A stretch of DNA of 49,635 bases from Patescibacteria group bacterium (GCA_018814025.1 JAHJAM010000014.1:1-49635); one strand, 5' to 3'. Numbered from the stretch's first letter, positions 34,167 through 43,951 are shown. Numbers and translations: made by a program. Notes: generated from the sequence alone by a model not told the origin.

Positions 34167-34261
34167 CGTCATTGCGAGGCTGGAGTCATAAGTCGACTGA
34201 CGAAGCAACCTCAAGTCACGTGAGATTGCTTCGCTCGATTAATATCTCGCTCGCAATGACG
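34167..34261. repeat. CGTCATTGCGAG inverted-repeat element
   Basis: A 95-bp element with 12-bp perfect terminal repeats (CGTCATTGCGAG and CTCGCAATGACG) and an inner GAAGCAA-c-CTC...GAG-a-TTGCTTC stem. This type of dispersed palindromic element is seen in many phyla. It ends 9 nt before the dnaJ start codon. Confidence 0.85.
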
Positions 34262-34270
34262 AGAAAACAC

Positions 34271-35347
34271 ATGTCCAAAGATTATTATCAAACATTAGGA
34301 GTCGGGAAAGGCGCTTCTCAAGATGAGATCAAGCGCGCTTTTCGTAAACTCGCGCATCAATATCATCCGGACAAGCCCACTGGCAATGAAGCCAAGTTCA
34401 AAGAAGCCAATGAAGCTTATCAAGTCTTGGGTGATGAAAAAAAGCGCGCCCAATATGATCAATTCGGTTCCGCGGCCTTCGACGGCTCGGCCGGCGGCGG
34501 ATATGGCCAAGGGTTTGGCGGTTTTTCTGGTTTTTCTCAAAACATCAACATGGATGATTTAGGCGATATTTTTGGCGACATGTTCGGTTTCTCCGGCAGA
34601 GCCGGATCCGGCTTCGCCGGAGGTGGTCGTCAGACTCGCCGCGGCCACGATATCCGCGTGGACGCTGATCTTTCCTTTAAAGAATCCGTGTTTGGTAAAG
34701 AAATTGAATTTTCCCTGACCAAGCCTTCGGCTTGCGCCCGCTGCGGCGGCGTTGGCGCCGAGCCCGGCACCAAAATGAAAACCTGCGATGATTGCCAGGG
34801 CAGCGGCGTCAAAGTCACCACGCACCGCACCATGCTCGGCAATCTTCAGCAGAAAACCGCTTGTCCAACTTGTGCTGGCGAAGGAGAAATTCCCGAAACC
34901 CAATGCAGTGAATGCGCCGGCTCCGGCCTGACCAATAGCCAAAAGACTTTAAACGTCAACATTCCGGCCGGGGTTGATGACGGCGTGACTTTGCGCGTGC
35001 GCGGCCAAGGCGAAGCCGTCAAAGGCGGTCCGGACGGGGATTTGTTCGTCCGGATTCATGTGAAGCCGGATCCGGATTTTCAGCGCCAAGATCACACCAT
35101 CATTTCACAAGTTGATCTCGGTTTTACTCAAGCCGCGCTCGGCGACAAGATTGAAGTGAAAACCATCGACGGTTCTGGTGAATTAAAAATTCCCGCCGGC
35201 ACCCAATCCGGCACGCAATTCCGCCTCAAAGGCAAAGGTGTGCCCGGCCGCCACGGCCGCGGCGACCAAATCATCATCGCCAATGTCGTCACACCAAAGA
35301 AATTATCCCGCGAGCAAAAGAAGCTATTGGAACAGTTGGATTTAAGG

Positions 35348-35350
<3 letters not shown>
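34271..35350 (+). CDS. dnaJ: Chaperone protein DnaJ (Hsp40)
   Basis: A 359-residue type I Hsp40 that delivers clients to DnaK. The J domain ([34 protein letters not shown]) has the HPD motif. A glycine/phenylalanine-rich region follows, then four zinc repeats CxxCxGxG ([32 protein letters not shown]) and the C-terminal substrate domains. ATG 34271 was chosen because upstream in-frame codons belong to the palindromic element. A 28-bp CCGG palindrome (34593..34620) lies in frame in the Gly/Phe region and encodes [11 protein letters not shown]. Confidence 0.95.
34593..34620. repeat. CCGG-family palindrome inside dnaJ
   Basis: The same 28-bp repeat as at 25991, 26100 and 37132, here within coding sequence and in frame. 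It differs from the 37132 copy by one base in the core (AT versus GT) and at the first base. Confidence 0.8.
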
Positions 35351-35420
<70 letters not shown>

Positions 35421-35440
35421 GAATTTCGTCCACTTTCTAG

Positions 35441-35473
35441 AAAAAAAGCACCTGATTCAGATGAATCAGGTGC
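35441..35473 (-). terminator. Terminator of the minus-strand orphan gene
   Basis: On the minus strand GCACCTGATTC-atct-GAATCAGGTGC followed by TTTTTTT. Confidence 0.85.
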
Positions 35474-35490
35474 CGCGATGCTGGTGTGTC

Positions 35491-35916
35491 TCACACCTTT
35501 CCCATGACCCGATAAGCGATGCCCGGAAACAGAGGCTTATCCATTCGTTTCAAGGAAAGGCCGGTCACGGCGGAAATAATGGCCATGGTGGCCGTGAAAA
35601 CCCGGCTGACCACCACCGAACTGAAGCTCAGGTACTCAAGGAAGCCTTTCTGTTCGCCGTCGATCAGGCTGATGATGATCAGGCGCTGGTTGTTCCGGAT
35701 CACGCTGATCCAGCGCTTTTCCATGTCGTAGTGGATCATATCGCCGGTCAGCAAGGTAGTCGGAGTTCCGTCCGGAGTCGCCATGGTGCCGGAAACTGAC
35801 CATGGTCGGCTGATCAAATTGTTGGACTTCAGGTTCGAAACCAGTTCGAAACCTTCGAATTCTCCGATCACCGGTGGTTGTTTTTCCGTTCCGGTTTCGA
35901 CTGCCATCTCGCTCAT
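35491..35916 (-). CDS. Orphan protein, 141 aa
   Basis: No family recognised. The N-terminal 90 residues look like a small beta-rich domain (EFEGFELVSNLKSNN, WSVSGTMATPDGTPTTLLTGDMIHYDMEKRWISVIRNNQRLIIISLID). The C-terminal third has a weakly hydrophobic stretch (FSSVVVSRVFTATMAIISAVTGL) that could be a membrane helix. Start ATG 35916 follows GAGGAGGGGTG. A TATAAT box is at 35955..35960 on the minus strand, giving a leader of about 30 nt. It is monocistronic with its own terminator. Confidence 0.7.
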   Translation of the reverse strand: MSEMAVETGTEKQPPVIGEFEGFELVSNLKSNNLISRPWSVSGTMATPDGTPTTLLTGDMIHYDMEKRWISVIRNNQRLIIISLIDGEQKGFLEYLSFSSVVVSRVFTATMAIISAVTGLSLKRMDKPLFPGIAYRVMGKV

Positions 35917-35990
35917 CACCCCTCCTCGGGTTTAGGTAAAAGATCGTTTTGCCAATTATACACCAAGGAACAGATCGGTTCTGTGTATAA

Positions 35991-37130
<1,140 letters not shown>

Positions 37131-37131
37131 C

Positions 37132-37159
37132 TCGGCAGAGCCGGGTCCGGCTTCGCCGG
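37132..37159. repeat. CCGG-family palindromic repeat after tgt
   Basis: TCGGCAGAGCCGG-gt-CCGGCTTCGCCGG, the intergenic relative of the copy inside dnaJ. Confidence 0.75.
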
Positions 37160-37180
37160 ATGCCTAAAGCCTAATCAATC

Positions 37181-37211
37181 AAAAAAAGCGGGCCAGTTCG
37201 GTCCGCTTTGT
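37181..37211. terminator. Bidirectional terminator between tgt and the orphan gene
   Basis: AAAGCGG-gCC-agttc-GGt-CCGCTTT with A and T runs on the two sides. Confidence 0.8.
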
Positions 37212-37217
37212 GTTTGT

Positions 37218-37925
37218 TCAGCCCGAGTCATCGCCGGTTTCCGCCTCATCATCCGGATCAGCGATTCGGACTTTAAGCCGGTTAGCGAGATTGAGCAGTT
37301 CGTCGACCAGTTCCTTGGCCGCGATCAGGTTGGCGATGGCCCGCAAAGTCGGGCGCGCCGCCTGAATGTTTTGATCCAAGCCCGCGCTCAAGTCTTCCAG
37401 AGCCGACAGATCCGGATAAGCCGCGCGAATCTGGGACATAATGTCCTGAATTGCGGTCTGCGGGGCCGAGCTGAGTTCTGTGCGTTCGTTTTCGTTGCTT
37501 TGATTGGCCAAATGGATCAGTTCCTTGGATGCGTTCGTGCGCAATTCAAGAAATAGACGAACGAATTTGGCCACGGCCGAAGGCAAGTACTGAAAAAGGA
37601 ACTTAGGGCCCTGGCGCGCCGCCGCAATCCGGATCAAATCATCCAGCTCTCGGGAACACATTTCCCGGCCTTGAGCCGTGCCGCGCAAAGCCATCATCAG
37701 CTGGCCCACGGTTTGGCCCGCGGCCAGGGTGCGAATCAGATTGTCAAAGCCGAATTGAAAATGCTCCTTGACGAAAGCCTGGATCAGCTCTTGTCCTTGG
37801 AAATTCGCGGTCGCGTCTTGATCTTTCCAAAAGCGCCCCCAAACTTCTGCTTGTCCGTCCAGTCTTTGGTCTTGGGCCATCTGTTGTTTTGGCGTTAAAC
37901 CGGATGCTCGGCGCCTGACTCGCAT
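37218..37925 (-). CDS. Orphan helical protein, 235 aa
   Basis: No family recognised. The sequence is almost entirely alpha-helical and soluble, with long amphipathic stretches (SELDDLIRIAAARQGPKFLFQYLPSAVAKFVRLFLELRTNASKELIHLANQ and LRAIANLIAAKELVDELLNLANRLKVRI) and an acidic C-terminal tail DPDDEAETGDDSG. The N-terminus is basic (MRVRRRASG). GGGAGG lies 5 nt before ATG 37925 and a full promoter lies just upstream. It is transcribed alone, divergent from the ClpC-like operon. Confidence 0.7.
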   Translation of the reverse strand: MRVRRRASGLTPKQQMAQDQRLDGQAEVWGRFWKDQDATANFQGQELIQAFVKEHFQFGFDNLIRTLAAGQTVGQLMMALRGTAQGREMCSRELDDLIRIAAARQGPKFLFQYLPSAVAKFVRLFLELRTNASKELIHLANQSNENERTELSSAPQTAIQDIMSQIRAAYPDLSALEDLSAGLDQNIQAARPTLRAIANLIAAKELVDELLNLANRLKVRIADPDDEAETGDDSG

Positions 37926-37953
37926 GGGTACCTCCCGCTGGTATGCCGGCCAA

Positions 37954-37982
37954 AATTTATGTTATTTCCGCCGATTTGTCAA
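37954..37982 (-). promoter_or_regulatory. Promoter of the helical orphan gene
   Basis: On the minus strand TTGACA (37977..37982), 17-bp spacer, TAAATT (37954..37959). Confidence 0.7.
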
Positions 37983-38018
37983 TTGTCCTCATAGCTCCGA
38001 GTCAAGTTTTCACAGATA

Positions 38019-38027
38019 TGATATGAT
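38019..38027 (+). promoter_or_regulatory. Extended -10 box of a leaderless transcript
   Basis: TGA-TATGAT (38022..38027), 8 nt before ATG 38036. It leads the ClpC-like operon. Confidence 0.55.
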
Positions 38028-38035
38028 ATTTCCAT

Positions 38036-38416
38036 ATGGCACAAAATGCCGGCATTTTAGCTATAAAATATTTTTTCGGGGATCTGCTGGGCGGCATCAT
38101 CGCTTTTCCCATCTGGTGGTACACCTTTGGTTTGCAGATCATGCTGAGTTGGTTGGGCCGAGCCCTTAAGACCGTGAATCAATATACCGCGGTTTCAGTT
38201 TGGATCAAGAATTTATTCGTGCCTATGTATGGGGAAACCGGCCTGGCCGGCCGGGTCATCAGTTTTTTTATCCGATTGTTTATGATTCTGGCCCGGGGTC
38301 TGGCTTTTGTCCTTCTTAGTATTTGTGTTTTTGCCTTTTTCGCCTTCTATTTAGCCATTTTACCCTTGGCCATCATCGGCATTATTTATCATTTAGGCGG
38401 TTTGGCCATTACCTAG
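38036..38416 (+). CDS. Small membrane protein, 126 aa
   Basis: Three or four hydrophobic segments: YFFGDLLGGIIAFPIWWYTFGLQIMLSWLG, VISFFIRLFMILARGLAFVLLSICVFAFFAFYLAILPLAIIGIIYHL. Aromatic residues are dense at the interfaces. It starts the operon and ends 1 nt before the ClpC-like gene, so it is a candidate membrane partner for that tethered AAA+ protein. No named family is recognised. Confidence 0.75.
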   Translation: MAQNAGILAIKYFFGDLLGGIIAFPIWWYTFGLQIMLSWLGRALKTVNQYTAVSVWIKNLFVPMYGETGLAGRVISFFIRLFMILARGLAFVLLSICVFAFFAFYLAILPLAIIGIIYHLGGLAIT

Positions 38417-38417
38417 C

Positions 38418-41093
38418 ATGCAAGAACAGCCACCCATCAAGTCTCAAGCTCCGGCCCCGGCCGACCTCAAGCCCACCCTCGGCGTCAGCCTGGGCAAGGA
38501 TGTTTTTGTTTGGTCCGAGCGGGTCGATGCCACGGCCATTGCTTTGCGCAACCTCCGCGACCGCTTGAACATGGCTGTGAATATTGTGGCCTTAGTCGCG
38601 GCCTTATTTTTCTTTTTGCTTTTCATCTATGTCTCTTTGTTTCAAACTGATCCGGCCACGGCTTTGTCTTTAGCCTACTGGCTTGTTCCGACTTCGGCCG
38701 GCTTATATTTCTCAATTGCCGTGCTCATCGGTTGTTTTGTTTTTTATCGTTTGGCCGAATCGGCTCGCCGCCGCTTGTTTATCCCTCCGCTGAAAAAAGC
38801 TGATCCGAAACCGCAAATTCAAACCTTGCCGCCGGGCAAGCAGAAAAACATCGCCCGGCTCTTTGATCCCACGGCTCTGAAAGCCGTGGAAGAAGCCTAT
38901 CAGCTGGCCGCCCGCTACCAGCACAAACAAGTTCGGCCCCTGCATTTGTTTATCGGTTCCTTGACCGCCCAAGACGTGGGCGTGGTTTTCGGGCGTCTGG
39001 GTCTGAAATTCGATCAAATCAAAGATGCTTTGGGCCGCCGCTTGAATGAACAGCAAAAAGGCGCACCCACTCAGTTTGCGGTTGAATCTGAAGAAACACT
39101 TTTGGCCGCTTTTCTCAATGCTTATCAGCAAAGCCGCAAAACCGTGACCGGCTTGGAAATTTTTTACGAGGCTTACCGGCGCGACGCGTTTGTGCGCGAA
39201 TTGCTTTATGATCTGAAAGTTGATGAGACTCAGCTCTTAAACGTAGTGGAATGGATTCGGATTACCGGCAAGCTGCGCGAGCGTTTTCAGGATTTTCAGA
39301 AAGCGGCTTTTTTCAAGCCCACCGGCCCCATGAATCGCGCCATGACTTCCGTGGCCACGCCGGCTTTGGATGCCGTTTCCGATGATTTAACCGCGGCCGC
39401 GGTGGCCGGGGACGCGCCCCTGCTGATTGGCCGGCAAAAAGAAATGGCCGAAATTCTCCGCGTGATCGAAGGCGGCCGTCAAAGCGTCGTCTTAGTCGGC
39501 GCGGACGGCACCGGCAAATCCGCCGTGCTGCAAGGCTTGGCTCAGTTGATGGTGGAGGAAAGAGTGCCGGAAGTTTTGCAAGACAAGCGCCTGGTCAGTT
39601 TGAATATTCCGTATCTGGTTTCCGGCGCCAACCCGGCTCAGGCTCAGGAGCGGCTGCTGCAAGTGCTGGTTGACGTGGCTCGCTCGCGCAACATCATTCT
39701 GGCCATTCCCAATCTGGAACAATTAACCGGTTTATCTGCCGGTTCCGAGCAAACCGCTGATTTATCCGCCTTGTTGATTGATTTTCTGGCCCGCGGCTCC
39801 ACTTTCGCCATTGCCACCACCACGCCTCAGGCTTACGTGGCCGCGATCGAGCGCTCGATTTTAGGCCGGTCTTTTGAAAAAGTTGAATTGCTGGAACCGG
39901 ACATCAATGAATCCATCCAAATTTTAGAATCAAAAATCGGCGGCCTGGAGTATGAGCACCACGTGATTTTTTCATACGACGCCGTGGCCAAAGCCGTTCA
40001 GCTCTCGGATCGCTACATGCACGAAGAATACTTGCCGCAAAAGGCCATTAATGTTTGCCGCGAAGTCGCCTTGGAGGTGGCTCAGAAAAAAGGCCAGAAC
40101 GCCTTAGTGACCGGCGAGGACGTGGCCGGCATCATCGCGGATAAAACCAATATCCCGATTACGCAAGTCACGCAGGCCGAAAAAGAAAAATTACTGAATC
40201 TGGAAGAAAAAATGCGCGAACGCATGGTCGGCCAAGCCGAAGCCGTCAGCGCCGTGGCCGATGCTCTGCGCCGGGCCCGAGCCGAATTGCGCTCTGAAAA
40301 TCGTCCGATCGCCACTTTTCTGTTTTTGGGTCCCACGGGCGTGGGTAAAACCGAGCTGGCCAAAACCGTGGCCGAAGTTTATTTCGGCCGCGAGGAGGCC
40401 ATGCTTCGTTTTGACATGTCCGAATACCAGGAGTCCGGCAGCATTGATCGTTTGATCGGCGTGCCCGGCTCCAATGAAGGCGGATTATTAACCGAGGCCG
40501 TGCGCCGCCATCCGTTTTCCATCGTGCTCTTGGACGAATTGGAAAAAGCTCATCCGGATATTTTAAACGTCTTTTTGCAGGTCTTTGACGACGGCCGGCT
40601 CACGGACGCGGCCGGCCGCACCATTGATTTCACCAACGCCATCATCGTGGCCACTTCCAACGCCGGTTCTCAATACATCCAAGACGCGGTCCGCCAAAAT
40701 CTGCCCCTGGACCAAATTAAAAACCATCTGTTGGAAGAAGAATTGCGCAGCATTTATCGGCCAGAATTCCTCAATCGATTTGATGGCACTATCGTTTTCA
40801 AAACTTTATCGCCCAGCGAAGTCGAGCAGATTGCCTATTTAATGATCAATCAAGTGGCCGCTCGCCTCGAACCCAAAGGCATTCATTTCCGTGCCTCGGA
40901 CGAAGCCGTGGCCGAATTGGCCCGCCTGGGCTATGATCCGAAATTCGGCGCCCGCCCTTTGCGCCGGGTCGTGCAAGAAAAAGTCGATAACGCCATTGCC
41001 GAAGCCCTGCTTGAAGGCCGGGTTTCCCGCCGCGATACCATCATCCTCGAAGAGGGTGGAAAAATAAATATCGAAAAAGCCCCAGCTCTATGA
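38418..41093 (+). CDS. Membrane-tethered ClpC/ClpA-like AAA+ protein
   Basis: An 891-residue double-AAA+ unfoldase with two N-terminal membrane helices (about residues 52-75 and 87-112). A Clp_N-like repeat domain follows (PTALKAVEEAYQLAARYQHKQVRPLHLFIGSL). The first ATPase has Walker A GADGTGKS (361-368), but its Walker B position reads LAIPN (428-432) where D-E is expected, so this ring is probably unable to hydrolyse ATP. The second ATPase is intact: GPTGVGKT (638-645), LLDELEKA with D706-E707, RPEFLNRFD and GARPLRR. The loop before RPEFLNR has no [LIVM]-G-[FL] ClpP tripeptide and there is no ClpB middle domain. It may act as a membrane-bound unfoldase without ClpP. Confidence 0.88.
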   Translation: MQEQPPIKSQAPAPADLKPTLGVSLGKDVFVWSERVDATAIALRNLRDRLNMAVNIVALVAALFFFLLFIYVSLFQTDPATALSLAYWLVPTSAGLYFSIAVLIGCFVFYRLAESARRRLFIPPLKKADPKPQIQTLPPGKQKNIARLFDPTALKAVEEAYQLAARYQHKQVRPLHLFIGSLTAQDVGVVFGRLGLKFDQIKDALGRRLNEQQKGAPTQFAVESEETLLAAFLNAYQQSRKTVTGLEIFYEAYRRDAFVRELLYDLKVDETQLLNVVEWIRITGKLRERFQDFQKAAFFKPTGPMNRAMTSVATPALDAVSDDLTAAAVAGDAPLLIGRQKEMAEILRVIEGGRQSVVLVGADGTGKSAVLQGLAQLMVEERVPEVLQDKRLVSLNIPYLVSGANPAQAQERLLQVLVDVARSRNIILAIPNLEQLTGLSAGSEQTADLSALLIDFLARGSTFAIATTTPQAYVAAIERSILGRSFEKVELLEPDINESIQILESKIGGLEYEHHVIFSYDAVAKAVQLSDRYMHEEYLPQKAINVCREVALEVAQKKGQNALVTGEDVAGIIADKTNIPITQVTQAEKEKLLNLEEKMRERMVGQAEAVSAVADALRRARAELRSENRPIATFLFLGPTGVGKTELAKTVAEVYFGREEAMLRFDMSEYQESGSIDRLIGVPGSNEGGLLTEAVRRHPFSIVLLDELEKAHPDILNVFLQVFDDGRLTDAAGRTIDFTNAIIVATSNAGSQYIQDAVRQNLPLDQIKNHLLEEELRSIYRPEFLNRFDGTIVFKTLSPSEVEQIAYLMINQVAARLEPKGIHFRASDEAVAELARLGYDPKFGARPLRRVVQEKVDNAIAEALLEGRVSRRDTIILEEGGKINIEKAPAL

Positions 41094-42130
41094 GTACCAT
41101 CATGATTTCCTGGTTCCTGATCACTTTTCTCTTGTCCTTTGTCGGCACCAAATATATTGCCAAATTGGCTCTGCGCTGGCGGATCGTGGATCGGCCGGCT
41201 TCGGATCGAAAAATCCATAACCAAACCAAGCCCTTGCTCGGCGGTTTGGCCATTTATTTGTCTCTAGCTTTGGCCATTGGCATTATTTTGCTCACCAGCC
41301 GGTATTTAACCGGCGGCCAAATTTCCGGCTGGCATTATTTTGGCTTTTTGCTCGGCGGTTTAATTTTGATGGCCGGCGGCTACTTGGATGATCGTTACAG
41401 CCTGCCGCCTTGGTTTAGCATCATCGCGCCGGTCTTGGCCGCCTTGGCCGCGATCGTTTTTGGCATCGAAGTTGAGAAGCTGACCAACCCCCTGGGCGGC
41501 ATTATATATTTGGCGCCCTGGGTTTCCTCTCTTTTAGTTTTTGTCTGGCTCATGGCCGTGATGTACACCACCAAGTTTTTGGATGGTCTGGACGGCTTGG
41601 CCACGGGCGTGTCCGGCATGGGCGCTTTCATGATCATGCTTTTATCCTTGTCCATCGCTTATTTCCAACCGGATGTAGCTTTGCTTTCGGCTCTGGCCTT
41701 GGGCGCTTTTCTCGGCTTCTTTTTCTGGAATTTCCACCCGGCCGCGGTTTTCCTGGGCGAAGGCGGCAGCACTTTCGTGGGCTACACCCTGGGCATTCTG
41801 GCCGTCATTTCCGGCGGCAAGCTCGCCACTTTGCTGCTCGTGCTCGGCATCCCGATTCTCGATGTGGTTTGGGTGATTTTGCGCCGCTGGTCCCAAGGCG
41901 GCCTCAAGCAAGTGTTCAAAGCCGATCGCAAGCATTTGCATCATCGTCTTTTGGATCTGGGCTGGAGCCAGCGCCGCATTGTTTTGACTTATCTTTTGGT
42001 GGCCGGCGCTTTTGGCACGGCCGCGCTGTTTCTGCAAAGCCGGGAGAAATTCATGGCCCTGGTCATTTTAACCCTGCTTATGATTATCGCCGCTTATCTT
42101 TTGGTTTTACATGAAAAAAAGCAATCTTGA
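41090..42130 (+). CDS. WecA/TagO/MraY-family sugar-1-phosphate transferase
   Basis: A 346-residue polytopic enzyme of the polyprenyl-phosphate N-acetylhexosamine-1-phosphate transferase family with about ten membrane helices. It has GGYLDDRYSLPP (D100, D101), FLDGLDGLATG (residues 163-173, where Asn is usual at the first position) and HLHHRLLDLGWSQRR, the histidine motif of the WecA/TagO branch. The catalytic GDxGS loop reads GEGGS (E224 in place of Asp). It overlaps the ClpC-like gene by 4 nt. The product would be an undecaprenyl-linked sugar for envelope glycans. Confidence 0.85.
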   Translation: MSTIMISWFLITFLLSFVGTKYIAKLALRWRIVDRPASDRKIHNQTKPLLGGLAIYLSLALAIGIILLTSRYLTGGQISGWHYFGFLLGGLILMAGGYLDDRYSLPPWFSIIAPVLAALAAIVFGIEVEKLTNPLGGIIYLAPWVSSLLVFVWLMAVMYTTKFLDGLDGLATGVSGMGAFMIMLLSLSIAYFQPDVALLSALALGAFLGFFFWNFHPAAVFLGEGGSTFVGYTLGILAVISGGKLATLLLVLGIPILDVVWVILRRWSQGGLKQVFKADRKHLHHRLLDLGWSQRRIVLTYLLVAGAFGTAALFLQSREKFMALVILTLLMIIAAYLLVLHEKKQS

Positions 42131-42584
42131 TCGCGCTTCTCAAGAATTCAGCATCTTGCGGTGGTTTATCTTAGCGATCGTAATTTTAGTAGTCGTTTTT
42201 GTCTTGATCCCGAATTTCTCTCATCCGGACACGGCCGCCGTTACTTTCCCGGACCAAACCGTGATCACCGTTGATTTGGCACGCACGCCCGCGGAACAAG
42301 CTCTGGGTTTATCCGGCCGAGCCGGTTTGGTTGCCAATCATGGCCTGCTTTTTCCCTATGATGAACCCAAGCTGCCCACTTTTTGGATGCGCGGCATGAA
42401 TTTTTCCATCGATATCATCTGGTTATTGGACGGTCGGATTGTCGATCTGGATGAAAACCTGCCGCTGGATACTCAAACTTACACGCCGGCCGCGCCCGTC
42501 AATCAAGTTTTGGAAGTCGCCGCCGGTTTCGCCCGCGCCCATAATTTAACTATTGGAAATCAATTAACTATCCGTTTGCCTTAA
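42111..42584 (+). CDS. Anchored DUF192-family protein
   Basis: A 157-residue protein with an N-terminal membrane anchor (FILAIVILVVVFVLIPNF) and a DUF192 domain: VDLARTPAEQALGLSGRAGL, GLLFPYDEPKLPTFWMRGMNFSIDIIWLLDGRIVDLDENLP, VLEVAAGFARAHNLTIGNQL. The FWMRGM and LEVAAG signatures are typical of the family, whose function is unknown. It overlaps the preceding transferase gene by 20 nt, so the two are translationally coupled. Confidence 0.85.
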   Translation: MKKSNLDRASQEFSILRWFILAIVILVVVFVLIPNFSHPDTAAVTFPDQTVITVDLARTPAEQALGLSGRAGLVANHGLLFPYDEPKLPTFWMRGMNFSIDIIWLLDGRIVDLDENLPLDTQTYTPAAPVNQVLEVAAGFARAHNLTIGNQLTIRLP

Positions 42585-42585
42585 T

Positions 42586-43221
42586 ATGAAAAAGCGCGCC
42601 ATTCCATTTCGTGATTACCTGCTCTTGACCAACATTAGTCCGGTCATTAAATATCTGACCATCTCAGATGTCATTCTGTTCAGCGGCAGCGGTTTGTTCA
42701 GTCCAATTTTTGCGATTTTCGTGGTTGATAATATCAGCGGCGCCAACGTGGCCGTGGTCGGCGTGGCCACCACGATTTTTTGGGTGACCAAAAGCGTGGT
42801 CCAAGTGCCGGTCGCTAATTTGGTTGATCGGATTCGGGGCGATCGCGACGACTTCTGGTTCATGTTTATCGGCACGATTTGTTCGGCTCTGGTCCCGTTG
42901 GCCTACCTGCTGGTGTCCACTGTGCCCCAGCTCTATTTTGTCCAATTTCTGCATGGCGCCATCACGGCCACCACTTTCCCGTCATTTATGGCCCTCTATA
43001 CTCGCCACATCGACAAAGACCGCGAAGGCACGGAGTGGGGCGTTTATCACACGCTGACCGATTTCAGTTGGGCTTTGACCGCGGCCATTGGCGGTTTCGT
43101 GGCTTTGGTCATTGGCTTTCCGGCCTTGATTTGGAGCGTGAGCGTCATTAGCCTGTTCGGCGCTTTGTTGCTTTACCCCTTGCGGCGCGTCCTGTGCCAG
43201 AAAACCAAAAAGCCTAACTAA
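42586..43221 (+). CDS. Half-size MFS-like transporter
   Basis: A 211-residue membrane protein with about six helices and the first-half signature of the major facilitator superfamily: LFSGSGLFSPIFAIFVVDNI, then NLVDRIRGDRDDFWFMFIGTICSALVPLAY at the helix 2-3 loop. It ends after helix 6 with a charged tail, RRVLCQKTKKPN. Complete MFS carriers have 12 helices, so this may be a homodimeric half-carrier or a truncated gene. The next sequence is a terminator, with no second half in any frame. It closes the ClpC-like operon. Confidence 0.75.
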   Translation: MKKRAIPFRDYLLLTNISPVIKYLTISDVILFSGSGLFSPIFAIFVVDNISGANVAVVGVATTIFWVTKSVVQVPVANLVDRIRGDRDDFWFMFIGTICSALVPLAYLLVSTVPQLYFVQFLHGAITATTFPSFMALYTRHIDKDREGTEWGVYHTLTDFSWALTAAIGGFVALVIGFPALIWSVSVISLFGALLLYPLRRVLCQKTKKPN

Positions 43222-43234
43222 TTATTGATCAACC

Positions 43235-43266
43235 AAAAAACCCGGCTCCGTGCGAGTCGGGTTATT
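43235..43266. terminator. Bidirectional terminator
   Basis: AACCCGGCTC-cgtgc-GAGTCGGGTT with A and T runs, between convergent genes. Confidence 0.8.
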
Positions 43267-43281
43267 TTCTTTGGGCCGCTT

Positions 43282-43863
43282 TCAGGCGGCCAAGAGCAGC
43301 CAAGTGCCGTCTTCGTTCGGGGCTTGGCCCAAGGGAATGGATTCCTTCATCAGGCGCAGGGCGTGGCCCATGCGCTTCTGGCGCTCCCCATCGCCCGTGA
43401 CCGCCATGGCCAGGATCGAGAGCAGAGCCAGGCGCAGGTCGATCTGGAAGTTTTCGATCAGCTTCTGCCAGGCCGGCTGGTCGTAGCGTTGCCAGATCAT
43501 CTCCTCCAGCGGCAGCCACAGGTAGTGGTCGAAAGCCGCCTCGATCTGGTGCACCGCTTCGCCCAGATCTTGAATGTTCAGATGCTGTTCCACCATGGGG
43601 AAGTAGGCGCGATCTTTGGGCAGGACTTGCGGCTCATCCACGAAGCGGATGCGCTTGACCTCGGCTCCGGTCGTCAAGCTCAGGTACTGATGCACGCTGG
43701 CGCAGGAAAACTGATCGTATCTGGCCAGGCGGTGTTCCCCTTTCTCCGCCATGTGGTAAAACGGCTGGATCAAGTCCATGGCCGCGGGAATCAGCGTCTG
43801 GCTGGCTTCCCGAGTCAGAGCTTTCTCCAACAAGCATCGCTGTAAACAATCAGCATTCGACAT
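43282..43863 (-). CDS. Orphan helical protein, 193 aa
   Basis: No family recognised. A soluble helical protein (LQRCLLEKALTREASQTLIPAAMDLIQPFYHMAEKGEHRLARYDQFSC; LGEAVHQIEAAFDHYLWLPLEEMIWQRYDQPAWQKLIENFQIDLRLALLSIL). Start ATG 43863 follows GGGAGG by 5 nt. An upstream promoter with TTGACC-16-TATAAT is divergent from the rplU promoter. It resembles the orphan genes at 35491 and 37218 in size, orientation, strong SD and isolated transcription, although no sequence similarity is clear. Confidence 0.7.
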   Translation of the reverse strand: MSNADCLQRCLLEKALTREASQTLIPAAMDLIQPFYHMAEKGEHRLARYDQFSCASVHQYLSLTTGAEVKRIRFVDEPQVLPKDRAYFPMVEQHLNIQDLGEAVHQIEAAFDHYLWLPLEEMIWQRYDQPAWQKLIENFQIDLRLALLSILAMAVTGDGERQKRMGHALRLMKESIPLGQAPNEDGTWLLLAA

Positions 43864-43907
43864 CGCCACCTCCCTTGTGAAAAAGAACTTTTCCGCGATA
43901 AGGCAAA

Positions 43908-43935
43908 ATTATACGCTCATCCGGTCAAAGGTCAA
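43908..43935 (-). promoter_or_regulatory. Promoter of the orphan gene
   Basis: On the minus strand TTGACC (43930..43935), 16-bp spacer, TATAAT (43908..43913). Confidence 0.7.
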
Positions 43936-43951
43936 TCGTTTTCTCTGTGTC

